Shown: positions 41,903 through 50,055 of the stretch, piece by piece
Numbering within the stretch: the first letter of the stretch is position 1
Layout of the letters: the number at the start of each line of letters is the position of its first letter
NCBI GenBank assembly: GCA_964229355.1
Contig: CAXRDE010000022.1
Coordinates: 124,001-188,000, forward strand
From: CAXRDE01 sp964229355
Lineage (GTDB): Bacteria > Cyanobacteriota > Sericytochromatia > UBA7694
Reading direction: 5' to 3'
Length of the DNA: 64,000 nucleotides
Position numbers and translations under genes: made by a program
The notes under the pieces: model-generated
The model's database searches: none
Seen by the model: only the letters and a program-made list of their open reading frames with translations
What the model was told of the DNA's origin: nothing

Positions 41903-41929
41903 CTGTGTCTCTTAGGTTTAAGGACACAG
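41903..41929 (-). promoter_or_regulatory. Hairpin in the rpsL leader
   Basis: On the minus strand CTGTGTC-CTTA pairs with TAAG-A-GACACAG, giving an 11-base-pair stem with one bulged A and an AACC loop. It lies about 30 bases upstream of the rpsL ribosome binding site and has no T run, so it is not a terminator. It could be a regulatory leader structure. Confidence 0.45.
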
Positions 41930-41991
41930 TGAATCATGAGACGACCTGCATCTCATCTAGTTCCTAGGCTGTTATTGCGATCCAAATACGG

Positions 41992-42028
41992 TTTGCGAAA
42001 AACGTGTTTTGCGAGTGTCTTTCGCAAA
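41992..42028 (-). promoter_or_regulatory. Mutually exclusive hairpin arms in the str leader
   Basis: On the minus strand TTTGCGAAA (42028-42020) can pair with either TCGCAAAA (42014-42007) or TTTCGCAAA (42000-41992). One left arm with two alternative right arms is an attenuator-like layout in a leader of about 230 bases. Confidence 0.4.
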
Positions 42029-42094
42029 GTGTATTAGAAGAAAGTTAAAAACACAGTAAGTGGAAACTAAATCCTATGAGGTTCCAGACAAAAA

Positions 42095-42123
42095 AGTATA
42101 CCAACCCCAAGAGGTGGTGTCCA
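42095..42123 (-). promoter_or_regulatory. Promoter of the str-S10-spc ribosomal block
   Basis: On the minus strand TGGACA (42123-42118) and TATACT (42100-42095) are each one mismatch from consensus and exactly 17 bases apart. The predicted start near 42088 gives a leader of about 230 bases before the rpsL TTG. The rest of the 305-base gap (41860-42164) holds leader hairpins and no gene. Confidence 0.75.
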
Positions 42124-42164
42124 GCACATGTGGGGCTTAATTGCGGGGTTTTTTGCGAGAAACT

Positions 42165-42725
42165 TTAAGATCGGCTTAGTTTGTATTTACTTGTGGCGCT
42201 CTGGAGTTTTTGTTCCAGATCGCGCAAGAGCTGCTGTGATGCCTCTGGTAACGGGCGCTCTGATTGTTGGCTTTCTTGCAAAAGATGCTGAATCTTGGTG
42301 GCAAGCGCTCTATCTTTTTGTTGTTCAATCATCAGGGTGGTGCGCACGTGATCCACCAGACGATTGATCTCTTCAGCCAGTTCTTGCAGTTCATCGCCGG
42401 TGCGGAGCTGAATGTGAAATGAGAGATCGTTTTCGTCAATGATTTGACGGCAGGTGCGTTCTATTTTGTAGATGGGGCCTGCAATTTTATGGGTAAAGAT
42501 AATGCTAATAACGGCTACAAAAGCGATAATTAGCAAGACGGCTCCCCCATAGATCGCCGGAAAAATCCAGGCGCTTTGACTGAGTAAAGGACTCATAAGG
42601 GTTAAAATAACCCCCAGATTAATGCCGACGCCCATGGCAAGAACAAACATAAAAGCATACTTGGTTTGAAGATCGGGTTTCACAAAATATTGGGTGCGCT
42701 TATAGGGGCCGTTTGCCTGTGCCAT
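42165..42725 (-). CDS. Membrane protein with a HAMP domain and no output domain
   Basis: The 186-residue product has two membrane helices (about 24-43 and 52-77) with only a short outer loop. A HAMP-like linker follows (HKIAGPIYKIERTCRQIIDEND, with GDELQELAEEINRLVDHV as the second helix) and then a coiled coil to about 180. HAMP domains usually join a membrane sensor to a kinase or methyl-accepting output; here none follows. It may relay signals to a partner or scaffold the pilin-like protein encoded nine bases upstream. Confidence 0.8.
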   Translation of the reverse strand: MAQANGPYKRTQYFVKPDLQTKYAFMFVLAMGVGINLGVILTLMSPLLSQSAWIFPAIYGGAVLLIIAFVAVISIIFTHKIAGPIYKIERTCRQIIDENDLSFHIQLRTGDELQELAEEINRLVDHVRTTLMIEQQKDRALATKIQHLLQESQQSERPLPEASQQLLRDLEQKLQSATSKYKLSRS

Positions 42726-42734
42726 GTTTATGCT

Positions 42735-43193
42735 TTATCCATTACTCATTTGGTAAACCTGGCCACGCTTTTGGTGGAGCTTACCTTCAGAATTGTAGCC
42801 GAGAATATAGTACTTATCGGCGACAGGTTGGTAGGCCACCATGCCAGGGGGGCCGGTTGTTCCGGTGTACATGACAGCCCAAACACCGTTTTCTACAAGC
42901 CCCTGCTTTGTGGTGATGGGGTTGGGAATCGCCTTATTATAGCCTTTTAACGTGGCGGCGCGCCCCAGGGTCCGCAGGTCTTCAGGGTACACAGAGTAGT
43001 CGACTTTATAGGTTTCAAGCATGACCCTGAGGGTGCGGAAATTACTTTCTAAGGACGCTTCGTAAGCTTTTTCTTTATTGCGAATAAAATTGGGCAATAC
43101 AATGGCCACCAAAACGCTGATAATGACAGCAACGGTTAAAATTTCAAAAATTGTAAAACCATGCTGTTTAATGATTTTAGGAAACTTCAGCAT
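42735..43193 (-). CDS. Type IV pilin-like / pseudopilin
   Basis: The 152-residue product starts MLKFPKIIKQHG, followed by the prepilin peptidase site HG|FTIFE (Gly12, Phe13, Glu17) and the hydrophobic helix ILTVAVIISVLVAIVLPNFI. This is the type IV pilin/GspG fold, secreted through a prepilin peptidase. The globular part has only a short beta region. ATG 43193 lies 16 bases inside the end of rsfS; the longer upstream frame is that gene read out of frame. Whether it is a major or minor pilin or a type II secretion pseudopilin is open. Confidence 0.88.
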   Translation of the reverse strand: MLKFPKIIKQHGFTIFEILTVAVIISVLVAIVLPNFIRNKEKAYEASLESNFRTLRVMLETYKVDYSVYPEDLRTLGRAATLKGYNKAIPNPITTKQGLVENGVWAVMYTGTTGPPGMVAYQPVADKYYILGYNSEGKLHQKRGQVYQMSNG

Positions 43194-43638
43194 CCGTAGA
43201 ATCTCCAGGGGTGGGCATCTGATGGCGCTTGTTGAGTTCAGGACCGTGGGACCAGAGCTGTTCAAGGTCGTAAAACGCGCGTTGGCTTTCTTGCATGACG
43301 TGGACCACGATAAAACCGAGATCCAAAAGGACCCAGTTGCCTTCCTGGCGGCCTTCAAAACTATAAATGCCCAGATTTGCGTCTTTGACATAGCTGTAGG
43401 CGGCCTCAGAAAGTGCACGGGTATGGGGGCGGGAGTTGCCGCTGCAGATCACAAAGTAATCCGCCATGGCGGATTTGTCTCTTAAATCCAGAGTGACCAG
43501 ATCAATCGCTTTCTTGTCTTCAAGGGCTTCTTGAATATGTTTTAGGTGCTCACTCACTTCTGCATCGGTAACCGGAACGAGTGCTTCTCCATGAATGGAG
43601 GGAATAAATGAATTGGGTGTTGTTTGATAATCAGTCAT
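43177..43638 (-). CDS. rsfS: Ribosomal silencing factor RsfS (Iojap)
   Basis: RsfS binds L14 and stops 50S and 30S subunits joining when nutrients run low. The 153-residue product has an extra N-terminal segment of about 30 residues. The domain core has DLVTLDLRDKSAMADYFVICSGNSRPHTRALSEA and WVLLDLGFIVVHVMQESQRAFYDLEQLW. It lies seven bases after nadD, the common nadD-rsfS pairing, and overlaps the pilin gene. Confidence 0.94.
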   Translation of the reverse strand: MTDYQTTPNSFIPSIHGEALVPVTDAEVSEHLKHIQEALEDKKAIDLVTLDLRDKSAMADYFVICSGNSRPHTRALSEAAYSYVKDANLGIYSFEGRQEGNWVLLDLGFIVVHVMQESQRAFYDLEQLWSHGPELNKRHQMPTPGDSTDAEVS

Positions 43639-43645
43639 AAGGCCT

Positions 43646-44269
43646 TCATTCTAGCATATTTTCGGCGTAAAGATTGTGTTCTTGAATATACTCGTAAACC
43701 TTTTCGGTGAGCGCGTCGGGGCACTTGTGGGGGTGTGCTTTTAACTGTTTTTTGACCTGGGTTGATGAGAACGCAGGCCCTTCACCGGTGAGAAAATCCA
43801 GAGATTGCCACAATTGAGGCAGGCGTTCCTCGAAATCTGTGGTGTGGGAGATGGCGTATCCCGGACGGGGCAAGACGGCAAAGCGCGCATAGTGATGGAA
43901 GGTTTCGACGTGAAACCAGCGGTGTAAATCTTGAAGCGCGTCTGCGCCCAATACCCACCAACACTGCCCTGCAGGAAACTGTTTTGCGAAGTGACGCAGG
44001 GTGTCAATGGTATAGCTGGGTCCCTGGCGTCGGGCTTCAATATCGCTGGTATGCCAGGGCGCGTTCAGGCTTTCGATGGCCAATTGCGTCATGGCAAGAC
44101 GGTGTTGAAAAGCAGTGCCCTGGGGTTTATGCGGCGGGATAGCTGCCGGAATAAAATAGAGTTCGTCTAGACGAAGCTGCGTATAAACGTGCTGGGCCAA
44201 CTGAAGATGGCCTTTATGGATAGGGTCAAAAGTGCCCCCGTATAAACCGATACGTTTAGCTGCTTGCAT
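43646..44269 (-). CDS. nadD: Nicotinate-nucleotide adenylyltransferase
   Basis: NadD adenylates nicotinate mononucleotide to deamido-NAD, the step between PncB and NadE encoded at 7230-10955. The 207-residue product has the nucleotidyltransferase motif GLYGGTFDPIHKGHLQLAQ, ELYFIPAAIPPHKPQGTAFQHRLAMTQLAI, and the C-terminal FSSTQVKKQLK in place of the usual ISSTxIR. The start is MQAAKRIGLYGG (ATG 44269); a CATAAT ending seven bases upstream and no ribosome binding site suggest a leaderless message. Confidence 0.94.
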   Translation of the reverse strand: MQAAKRIGLYGGTFDPIHKGHLQLAQHVYTQLRLDELYFIPAAIPPHKPQGTAFQHRLAMTQLAIESLNAPWHTSDIEARRQGPSYTIDTLRHFAKQFPAGQCWWVLGADALQDLHRWFHVETFHHYARFAVLPRPGYAISHTTDFEERLPQLWQSLDFLTGEGPAFSSTQVKKQLKAHPHKCPDALTEKVYEYIQEHNLYAENMLE

Positions 44270-44273
44270 AAGG

Positions 44274-44312
44274 CCATTATGCCCTGTTTTATGACGCAAT
44301 GTGGCATAATGG
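44274..44312. promoter_or_regulatory. Mirror-image divergent promoters of nadD and hisS
   Basis: The perfect 10-base arms CCATTATGCC (44274-44283) and GGCATAATGG (44303-44312) contain a CATAAT -10 on each strand. The hisS copy has TG one base before it (TGGCATAAT). The spacer is 19 bases. The symmetry could let one factor control both genes. Confidence 0.45.
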
Positions 44313-44346
44313 GGGCAAAATTTCAATACATTGTGAGTAATCGCCC

Positions 44347-45645
44347 ATGAGCCGTTTATCAACCCGCCCTTATAAAGGGACCCGTGACTTTTTTCCTGAA
44401 GACATGCGCTTGCGTGATCAGGTGTTTGGCCAATTGCGCCAAACCTTGATTTCCTTCGGATACGAGGCTTACGACGGCCCCATGTTAGAGCCCTTTGAAT
44501 TATATGCTGCCAAGTCGGGCGAGGAGCTTGTGAATGAACAGCTCTATAGTTTCGAGGACCGGGGGGGGCGGAAAGTGGCCATGCGCCCTGAAATGACGCC
44601 TACGCTGGCCCGTATGGTGGCCGCGCGGGGTGGTCAGTTATCGCGTCCCATTCGCTGGTTTAGTCAACCTAATCTGTGGCGCTATGAGCGTCCGCAGCGG
44701 GGACGTCTGAGAGAACACTGGCAGCTTAACGTTGACCTTTTGGGCATCGAGCAGGAAATTGCTGAAGTGGAAGTGATGCAAATTGCGATTGCCTTATTGC
44801 GTGGTTTTGGCGCAGGAATTACCGATTTTGAGGTGCAGATCAATCACCGTCAGCTCATGAATGATTTATTTGATAAGGTACTGCAGTTGCAAACGGAACA
44901 AGTGCCTGCGGTAGCCCGAGCCATCGATAAGCGGGCTAAAATTCCCACAGAACAATTTGAAACCCTTTTATCAGAAGCGGGCTGTAGTCTATTGCAAATT
45001 CAGCAACTGACGCACTTTTTAGATGCCCCGCTGATGGATCTGGAAGAAATCCTGGGCGACAGTGAAGGCTTTCAATCTTTATGCCGTTTCTTTGATCAGG
45101 TCAACGCCATGGGGCTGGGACCCGTCTGTCGTTTTAAAGCGTCGATTATGCGTGGACTGGATTATTACACGGGCATTGTTTTTGAGGTCTTTGATAAGCA
45201 CCCCGATAACCGCCGGGCGCTCTTTGGCGGCGGTCGTTATGACAATCTGGTGGGCATGTTTGGGGGGCAAAGCATACCCGGCGTCGGTTTTGGGATGGGA
45301 GATGTGACCTTTTTCGACTTTTTAGAAACCCATGGTTTAATGCCTGAAGCAAAAGGAATGACGAACGTTCTGGTGGGGCTCTTCGATAACACAGGCTTGA
45401 CCCATGCTTTGCAAATCGCCCAGGAGCTAAGGGCGGCTGGCTTGAATGTGGAGTCTGTACTTACGCCGCAAAAATTGGGCAAGCAATTTCAAAGTGCCGA
45501 TAAAAAAGGCATCCCCTTTGTGGTGATGGCGGGTCCGGATGAAATGGCTGAAGGCCTTGTGTCGGTGAAAGATATGCGTTCCGGGGAACAGGCGCAAATG
45601 CCCTTAACAGCGTTACCGACGTATCTGCTTGCGCAATATTCTTAA
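44347..45645 (+). CDS. hisS: Histidyl-tRNA synthetase
   Basis: HisS charges tRNA-His. The 432-residue product is a class II synthetase with KGTRDFFPEDMRLRDQVF, RPEMTPTLARMVA (motif 2 region), the histidine-binding IMRGLDYYTGIVFEVFD and GGGRYDNLVGMFGG. The C-terminal anticodon domain is present (MTNVLVGLFDNTGLTHALQIAQELR). It lies divergent from nadD. The ribosome binding site is weak (GTGAG). Confidence 0.96.
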   Translation: MSRLSTRPYKGTRDFFPEDMRLRDQVFGQLRQTLISFGYEAYDGPMLEPFELYAAKSGEELVNEQLYSFEDRGGRKVAMRPEMTPTLARMVAARGGQLSRPIRWFSQPNLWRYERPQRGRLREHWQLNVDLLGIEQEIAEVEVMQIAIALLRGFGAGITDFEVQINHRQLMNDLFDKVLQLQTEQVPAVARAIDKRAKIPTEQFETLLSEAGCSLLQIQQLTHFLDAPLMDLEEILGDSEGFQSLCRFFDQVNAMGLGPVCRFKASIMRGLDYYTGIVFEVFDKHPDNRRALFGGGRYDNLVGMFGGQSIPGVGFGMGDVTFFDFLETHGLMPEAKGMTNVLVGLFDNTGLTHALQIAQELRAAGLNVESVLTPQKLGKQFQSADKKGIPFVVMAGPDEMAEGLVSVKDMRSGEQAQMPLTALPTYLLAQYS

Positions 45646-45685
45646 GTTTTTGCTAAGCTGACAGCATAATTATTCTGAGGTGTTT

Positions 45686-47203
45686 ATGGTTTTTGGTGTT
45701 TTGGTCATTTCGGCCTCTTACAGCATGCGAGAAATGCTGGCCCGTTATTTGTCTTCCGATAACTTCAGCGTGTATACCGCTGATTCGGCGGCAATGGCTG
45801 CTCCCATGCTTGAAAACCTGAAAGTGCATGCTGTGATTTCAGAAATGAATTTACAACAGGCCTCAGGTCTGGATCTCTTGCTGTGGCTCAACCATAAGCA
45901 TCCCCATATTCATCCGGTGTTTTTATGCGATTTGGATGATTCTGACTTGATGCAAATCTTACGGGATCAGCGCGCTGCGGTTTTTCAGCGTTCAAATCTG
46001 AATCTGATGCTTTTGCGCGAGCTTTTATTGAATATGCGCACCCATGCCCGTGGGGTGACGTATGCTTTTGAGCAAATTAATCTTTCTGAAATGGTGCATA
46101 TGGCTTCTCACGCGGGGCGTCCCCGTCACGTGTATGTCACCAGCCCGCAGAGCGGTCAAGAAGGCTTGATGTGCTTTAGTCAAAACCGGGTTCAGCATGC
46201 CATTTACGGTGACTCTGCTGGAGAAGACGCTTTTTTTGAAATCATGCAAATGAAGCGCGGTATGTTTGAAGAAACGCCCATTGTGCAGGGCAATTATTAC
46301 ACCATTGCCTCAAACCTCGATAAATTACTCACCCTTTCCGCCATGCGCAGCGATCAGAAAGAGAGCGAGCGCAAAGAAGACCCCGCCTCAGAAGTGGCGA
46401 CCACCTGTTGTACCGTTTTATCAAAAGATATGAGTCTGGCGGATTATTTTTTGCAGGCCTATGGCGATGCCGACCTGGACTTGGTGTATACCGATGAGGC
46501 AAAAGAGGCCATCTCGCAAATCAAAACCAAAACAGATTTGTTGATTGTGGACTTGGATTTGCCGGGGCTGGACCTGTTTTCGCTTTTGGACCAAATGAAA
46601 CAGCAAGCCGTGGCGGTGGATATTATTCTCATGGGCTCGCAATTGGAACCTGATATTTCGCGTTATCTAAGCTACCCTCAGGTTACGCGGTTTTTTATGA
46701 AGCCCCAGCAGTACAAAGAAATTGGGGAACTGGTCAGTTACAACTATTTGAGCCAGCAATTTCGTGGCAAGCTTTTAGATCTGTCCTTGTTTAATGTCAT
46801 TCAAACCTTTGCGTACTTTCGCCAGTCTCGTTTGCTAGAAGTGACGGACTTTTTTTCTGGTAAAACGGGGCAGTTATTTATTGCCAATGGGATTGTTCAA
46901 CACGCGCGTTTTGGCGAAAAAGTGGGTCGGGATGCCCTCAAAGAGATGCTGGGAATTAGTTACGGCGTCTTCCGCCAGGAAACCTATTGGGAGCCTTTGC
47001 AACACAGTCTAAAAATTGATCTGCCGCGTTTGATGCTCTACTTAACCCGTTTTCTGGAGTCTCGAACGAACCAGGAACCTCTCCCGCGAGAAATGTTACT
47101 TCAAAACGGGAGCATGATTACCTTGCAAGCGGAACGTATGTCTTATCTTTTGGCCATGAGCCATACTCAAAAAGCCGCTTCCCAGGGGAAGCGGCGACTT
47201 TAG
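45686..47203 (+). CDS. Tandem REC-PATAN regulator (PatA-like)
   Basis: The 505-residue product repeats one unit twice: receiver-like domain (about 3-112), PATAN/DUF4388 (about 127-207), a second receiver (about 243-350) and a second PATAN (about 360-460). PATAN marks are QEGLMCFSQNRVQHAIYGD and KTGQLFIANGIVQHARFGE. Receiver 2 keeps Asp289 (LLIVDLDLPGLD) and Lys339 (FFMKP). Receiver 1 has Glu53 (AVISEMNLQQASG) in the phospho-Asp place and lacks the acidic pair. PATAN proteins in Cyanobacteria mediate protein contacts in phototaxis and heterocyst patterning. ATG 45686 has GAGG five bases upstream. No output DNA-binding domain is seen. Confidence 0.85.
   Translation: MVFGVLVISASYSMREMLARYLSSDNFSVYTADSAAMAAPMLENLKVHAVISEMNLQQASGLDLLLWLNHKHPHIHPVFLCDLDDSDLMQILRDQRAAVFQRSNLNLMLLRELLLNMRTHARGVTYAFEQINLSEMVHMASHAGRPRHVYVTSPQSGQEGLMCFSQNRVQHAIYGDSAGEDAFFEIMQMKRGMFEETPIVQGNYYTIASNLDKLLTLSAMRSDQKESERKEDPASEVATTCCTVLSKDMSLADYFLQAYGDADLDLVYTDEAKEAISQIKTKTDLLIVDLDLPGLDLFSLLDQMKQQAVAVDIILMGSQLEPDISRYLSYPQVTRFFMKPQQYKEIGELVSYNYLSQQFRGKLLDLSLFNVIQTFAYFRQSRLLEVTDFFSGKTGQLFIANGIVQHARFGEKVGRDALKEMLGISYGVFRQETYWEPLQHSLKIDLPRLMLYLTRFLESRTNQEPLPREMLLQNGSMITLQAERMSYLLAMSHTQKAASQGKRRL
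47169..47195 (-). terminator. Terminator of the DJ-1 gene, lying inside the regulator 3' end
   Basis: GCCGCTTCC/GGAAGCGGC with a 4-base loop is followed on the minus strand by TTTTTG. It ends transcription of the minus-strand gene at 47216-47926. Its bases also code for the last residues of the plus-strand REC-PATAN protein. Confidence 0.65.
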
Positions 47204-47215
47204 TGTACGTGTGAG

Positions 47216-47926
47216 TTAAGCGTGGTGTCCCACGTTGGATGATCTGTACTCAAGCTGTTCAAGATAACTCAGCATTTCCTTGCCCACTGCTTTGGCGGAA
47301 GCAGGATTTTGGCCGGTAATCAGACGGCCGTCCACCGTGATATGACATTCACCGGGGGCGCTGGACTCAAAAATGGCCCCGCGTTCTTTCAGAGCGGTTT
47401 CAAGAAGAAAAGGAACGACGTCTGTTTTTTTCGCTTGTGCTTCTTCTTTGTCGGTAAAAGCGTTGATACGTTTGCCCGCGACCAGGTAGTTACCCTGCGA
47501 CAGTTTGACGTCTACCAGTGCGGCAGGGCCGTGACACACGGCGGCTACAAATCCGCCTTGCTCGTAAATATCTCGAATGAGCTCCTGGAGGGCTAAGTTA
47601 TGGCGAAAATCCCACATGGTGCCGTGGCCGCCAGGAAAGTAAATGCCCGCATAATCTTTTGCTTCAGCCATTTCAGGGGTTCGGGTGCTACCGAGTTTGC
47701 CCTGGACTTCTTTGTCTTCCCAAAAGGTCTTGTTGTCAGGGTCTTCTAAGTCGAAGGCGTCAGGTAAAGGTTTCCCGCCCTGGGGGCTGGCGAAGTCAAT
47801 TTCTACGCCCTGTGCTTTGAGTAAATTGTACGGACGCGAAACCTCGGCAAGGTGATAACCGGTGAATTCACCGGTGCTGCCGAGCTCTGTGTGGTTGGTT
47901 AAAACAAATAATACGCGTTTGTTCAT
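47216..47926 (-). CDS. DJ-1/PfpI family protein (class I glutamine amidotransferase-like)
   Basis: The 236-residue product has the nucleophile elbow AAVCHGPAAL with the catalytic Cys, the Glu-containing ELGSTGEFTGYHLAEVSRPYN near the N-terminus, and YFPGGHGTMWDFRHN. These match the Hsp31-like branch, whose members act as glyoxalase III or deglycase/chaperone proteins. The precise role is not settled by sequence. AAGGAG precedes the ATG. It ends in a hairpin terminator. Confidence 0.87.
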   Translation of the reverse strand: MNKRVLFVLTNHTELGSTGEFTGYHLAEVSRPYNLLKAQGVEIDFASPQGGKPLPDAFDLEDPDNKTFWEDKEVQGKLGSTRTPEMAEAKDYAGIYFPGGHGTMWDFRHNLALQELIRDIYEQGGFVAAVCHGPAALVDVKLSQGNYLVAGKRINAFTDKEEAQAKKTDVVPFLLETALKERGAIFESSAPGECHITVDGRLITGQNPASAKAVGKEMLSYLEQLEYRSSNVGHHA

Positions 47927-48030
47927 ATCCTGTTCTCCTTATTTATGTTGATTTTTATCATGGCAAAAGGCCAATTAAAAAAACGTGGTTTGCGCTTAAA
48001 AGAAGCGTAAAAACAAGGGCGCGAAAGAAC

Positions 48031-49086
48031 TTAACGCTTTTGCCAACGAAACAAGCTGGCTCCCACGCTTAAAAAAAGAAAGGTCATGAGGGCCAGGACG
48101 GTCAAATGGGATTGTATGTCTTGCAAGCCTGCACCATCGTTCATGATGGCGCGGGATCCTTTAACCAAATGGGTTAACGGCATCCACCAGGCCAGACGTT
48201 GTACCCAGGGCGATGCCCCTTCTAAAGAAAACCAGACTTCGCTCAAAAGCATCATAGGAAAAGTCATTAAATTGAGCAAACCGTTGGCCAACTCTTCGCT
48301 TTCGGTGCGGGCTGACACCAGTGTGCCGAGGGCGATCAGGCTTGTGGACCCCACCGTAAAAAGAGCGGCTAACGCCAGGCCGGAGCCCCGTACCGAAAAA
48401 TGAAAAAGGAGTACACCACCGCCCATAAGAATTAAGGTGTTAAAGGCCATTAAAAAAAGCCGCGAGGCCACCTGGGCGCCCAAAAATTCAAAGGCGGTTA
48501 CGGGGGTTGCTGCCAGACGCTTTAAGACACCATTTTTGCGGTAGCGCACAATCACGTAACCCACCCCAAAAACGGCTGAAAACATGAGATTCATAGAAAG
48601 TAACCCCGGAAAAAACCACTCTAAATATGGCACTTCAGCCTCCCCCGTCAGACTTTTGCGTTGAAACAGAGCGGGCTGCTGGCTGGCATCTTGCTGACGG
48701 CGCTCCCACTCATAAATGCTCAGACGCTCGGCCAAATAGCCTTTGGGTGCGGTTTCGGAGATATGGTACTGGGGGGGATCCGGATCGGTGTCTAGCCAAA
48801 GATCAACGCCATGGTGAGCCAGTTTTTGTTGGGCCTCTTTGGGCGTGCTCAGGGCTACCACCTGAACCTGAGATAGCTTTTGAAAACGCTCGACCCAGGT
48901 GGCTTGCTCCCGACCGGAAATGCCTATCTTGACAGCCGGTGGTGTGGTGTTTTGCCCAAAGACAAAGTAAAGGCCCATCAGGAGCAAAAAAGGAAACACC
49001 AGCGCCCAGACCATGGAGTCTCGGTCTCTTAAAAATTCGAGGTTCCGGGCATAAAACAAATGCCACATCCGCTTGAGCATGGTCAT
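48031..49086 (-). CDS. ABC-2 type exporter permease
   Basis: The 351-residue product has one N-terminal membrane helix (about 25-43), a large soluble loop (about 45-165), and five C-terminal helices (for example LLSMNLMFSAVFGVGYVIVRYRKNGVLKRLAATPVTAFEFLGAQ). This is the ABC-2/DrrB/YhiH-type export permease. It overlaps the ATPase gene by four bases. The substrate is not evident; drug, lipid or polysaccharide export are all possible. Confidence 0.9.
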   Translation of the reverse strand: MTMLKRMWHLFYARNLEFLRDRDSMVWALVFPFLLLMGLYFVFGQNTTPPAVKIGISGREQATWVERFQKLSQVQVVALSTPKEAQQKLAHHGVDLWLDTDPDPPQYHISETAPKGYLAERLSIYEWERRQQDASQQPALFQRKSLTGEAEVPYLEWFFPGLLSMNLMFSAVFGVGYVIVRYRKNGVLKRLAATPVTAFEFLGAQVASRLFLMAFNTLILMGGGVLLFHFSVRGSGLALAALFTVGSTSLIALGTLVSARTESEELANGLLNLMTFPMMLLSEVWFSLEGASPWVQRLAWWMPLTHLVKGSRAIMNDGAGLQDIQSHLTVLALMTFLFLSVGASLFRWQKR

Positions 49087-50009
49087 TCTCGTAAGCTTCT
49101 TCCCGTGAGTTCCAAAAATACGTCTTCCAAAGTGGGGGTGTGAATCCGGAGCTGCGATAAGGGGATATTGCCTGCCATGAGCGCCCTGAGGGCCTGCTCC
49201 AGATCAGGGGTTTCAAAGTGATAATGTTGCGCCTTGCGTTGCCATTCATGAATGCCCGGGTCGTGAGGGGCTAAATGCCGGGTGGCCCGCTTTAAAAGAT
49301 GTATTTCAAGCGATAAGGGCAGGTGTAGGGTGACATGCGGGCAATAACGCTGGATGAGCGCAGGCGCACTGCCTTCGGTGAGCAATTGCCCCTGATCCAT
49401 AATTCCAATGGTGTCACAGAGTTCCTGGGCTTCATCCATATAATGGGTGGTCAGAATCAGGGTTTTGCCCCGGGATTTTAAGGCTTTGACAATCTCCCAC
49501 AGATGACGTCTGGCCTGGGGATCCATGCCGGTGGTGGGTTCATCCAAAAAGATCAGATCGGGATCGTTGAGTAAGGCCAACGCCAAAAGCAAGCGTTGCT
49601 TTTGCCCCCCTGAAATGCGGCGATTGTCGCGCTGAAGCAGCTCCTCAAGTTGACAGAGCGCAATGATGTCTTGCAGCGGAGCTGGATCGCGATAAAGCCC
49701 ATGAAACAGACGGAGGGTTTCTTTGACGGTTAAATATTGCGGCAGCTCGGTGTTTTGGAACTGAATGCCGATCTCTTCTCGAAAGCGTTGGTTGCGCGGG
49801 GCTCCTTTATAGAGGATTTCCCCTGAACTGATCGACAAGATATCCTCCATCATTTCGATGGTGGTGGTTTTGCCGGCGCCGTTGGGGCCCAACAGTCCAT
49901 AACATATGCCCACAGGGATCGCCAGAGAAACGCCATTAACGGCTTTAAAGGTGCCATAGTCTTTATGGAGGTTGTGAATGGATAGCAGAGGAGCCGCTGT
50001 GCTTGTCAT
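49083..50009 (-). CDS. ABC transporter ATP-binding protein
   Basis: The 308-residue product has Walker A LLGPNGAGKTTTIEMM, signature ISGGQKQRL, Walker B LIFLDEPTTGMDP and the switch His in ILTTHYMDEAQELCD. It is of the DrrA/CcmA type, with a C-terminal extension of about 80 residues. It pairs with the permease it overlaps, forming an exporter. It is divergent from the methyltransferase/MTHFR gene across 87 bases. Confidence 0.93.
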   Translation of the reverse strand: MTSTAAPLLSIHNLHKDYGTFKAVNGVSLAIPVGICYGLLGPNGAGKTTTIEMMEDILSISSGEILYKGAPRNQRFREEIGIQFQNTELPQYLTVKETLRLFHGLYRDPAPLQDIIALCQLEELLQRDNRRISGGQKQRLLLALALLNDPDLIFLDEPTTGMDPQARRHLWEIVKALKSRGKTLILTTHYMDEAQELCDTIGIMDQGQLLTEGSAPALIQRYCPHVTLHLPLSLEIHLLKRATRHLAPHDPGIHEWQRKAQHYHFETPDLEQALRALMAGNIPLSQLRIHTPTLEDVFLELTGRSLRE

Positions 50010-50055
50010 GAAGGGCAGTATATCGCGGATTGAATGGTGCGGTGCGTTAATGCGG

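Noticed and set aside
41479..41937. rpsL starting at ATG 41937
   Set aside because: The extra 26 residues match no S12; TTG 41859 has a strong ribosome binding site and begins the conserved N-terminus.
42735..43418. A 227-residue pilin with a long leader
   Set aside because: The first 75 residues are rsfS read in another frame; a prepilin leader is short, as from ATG 43193.
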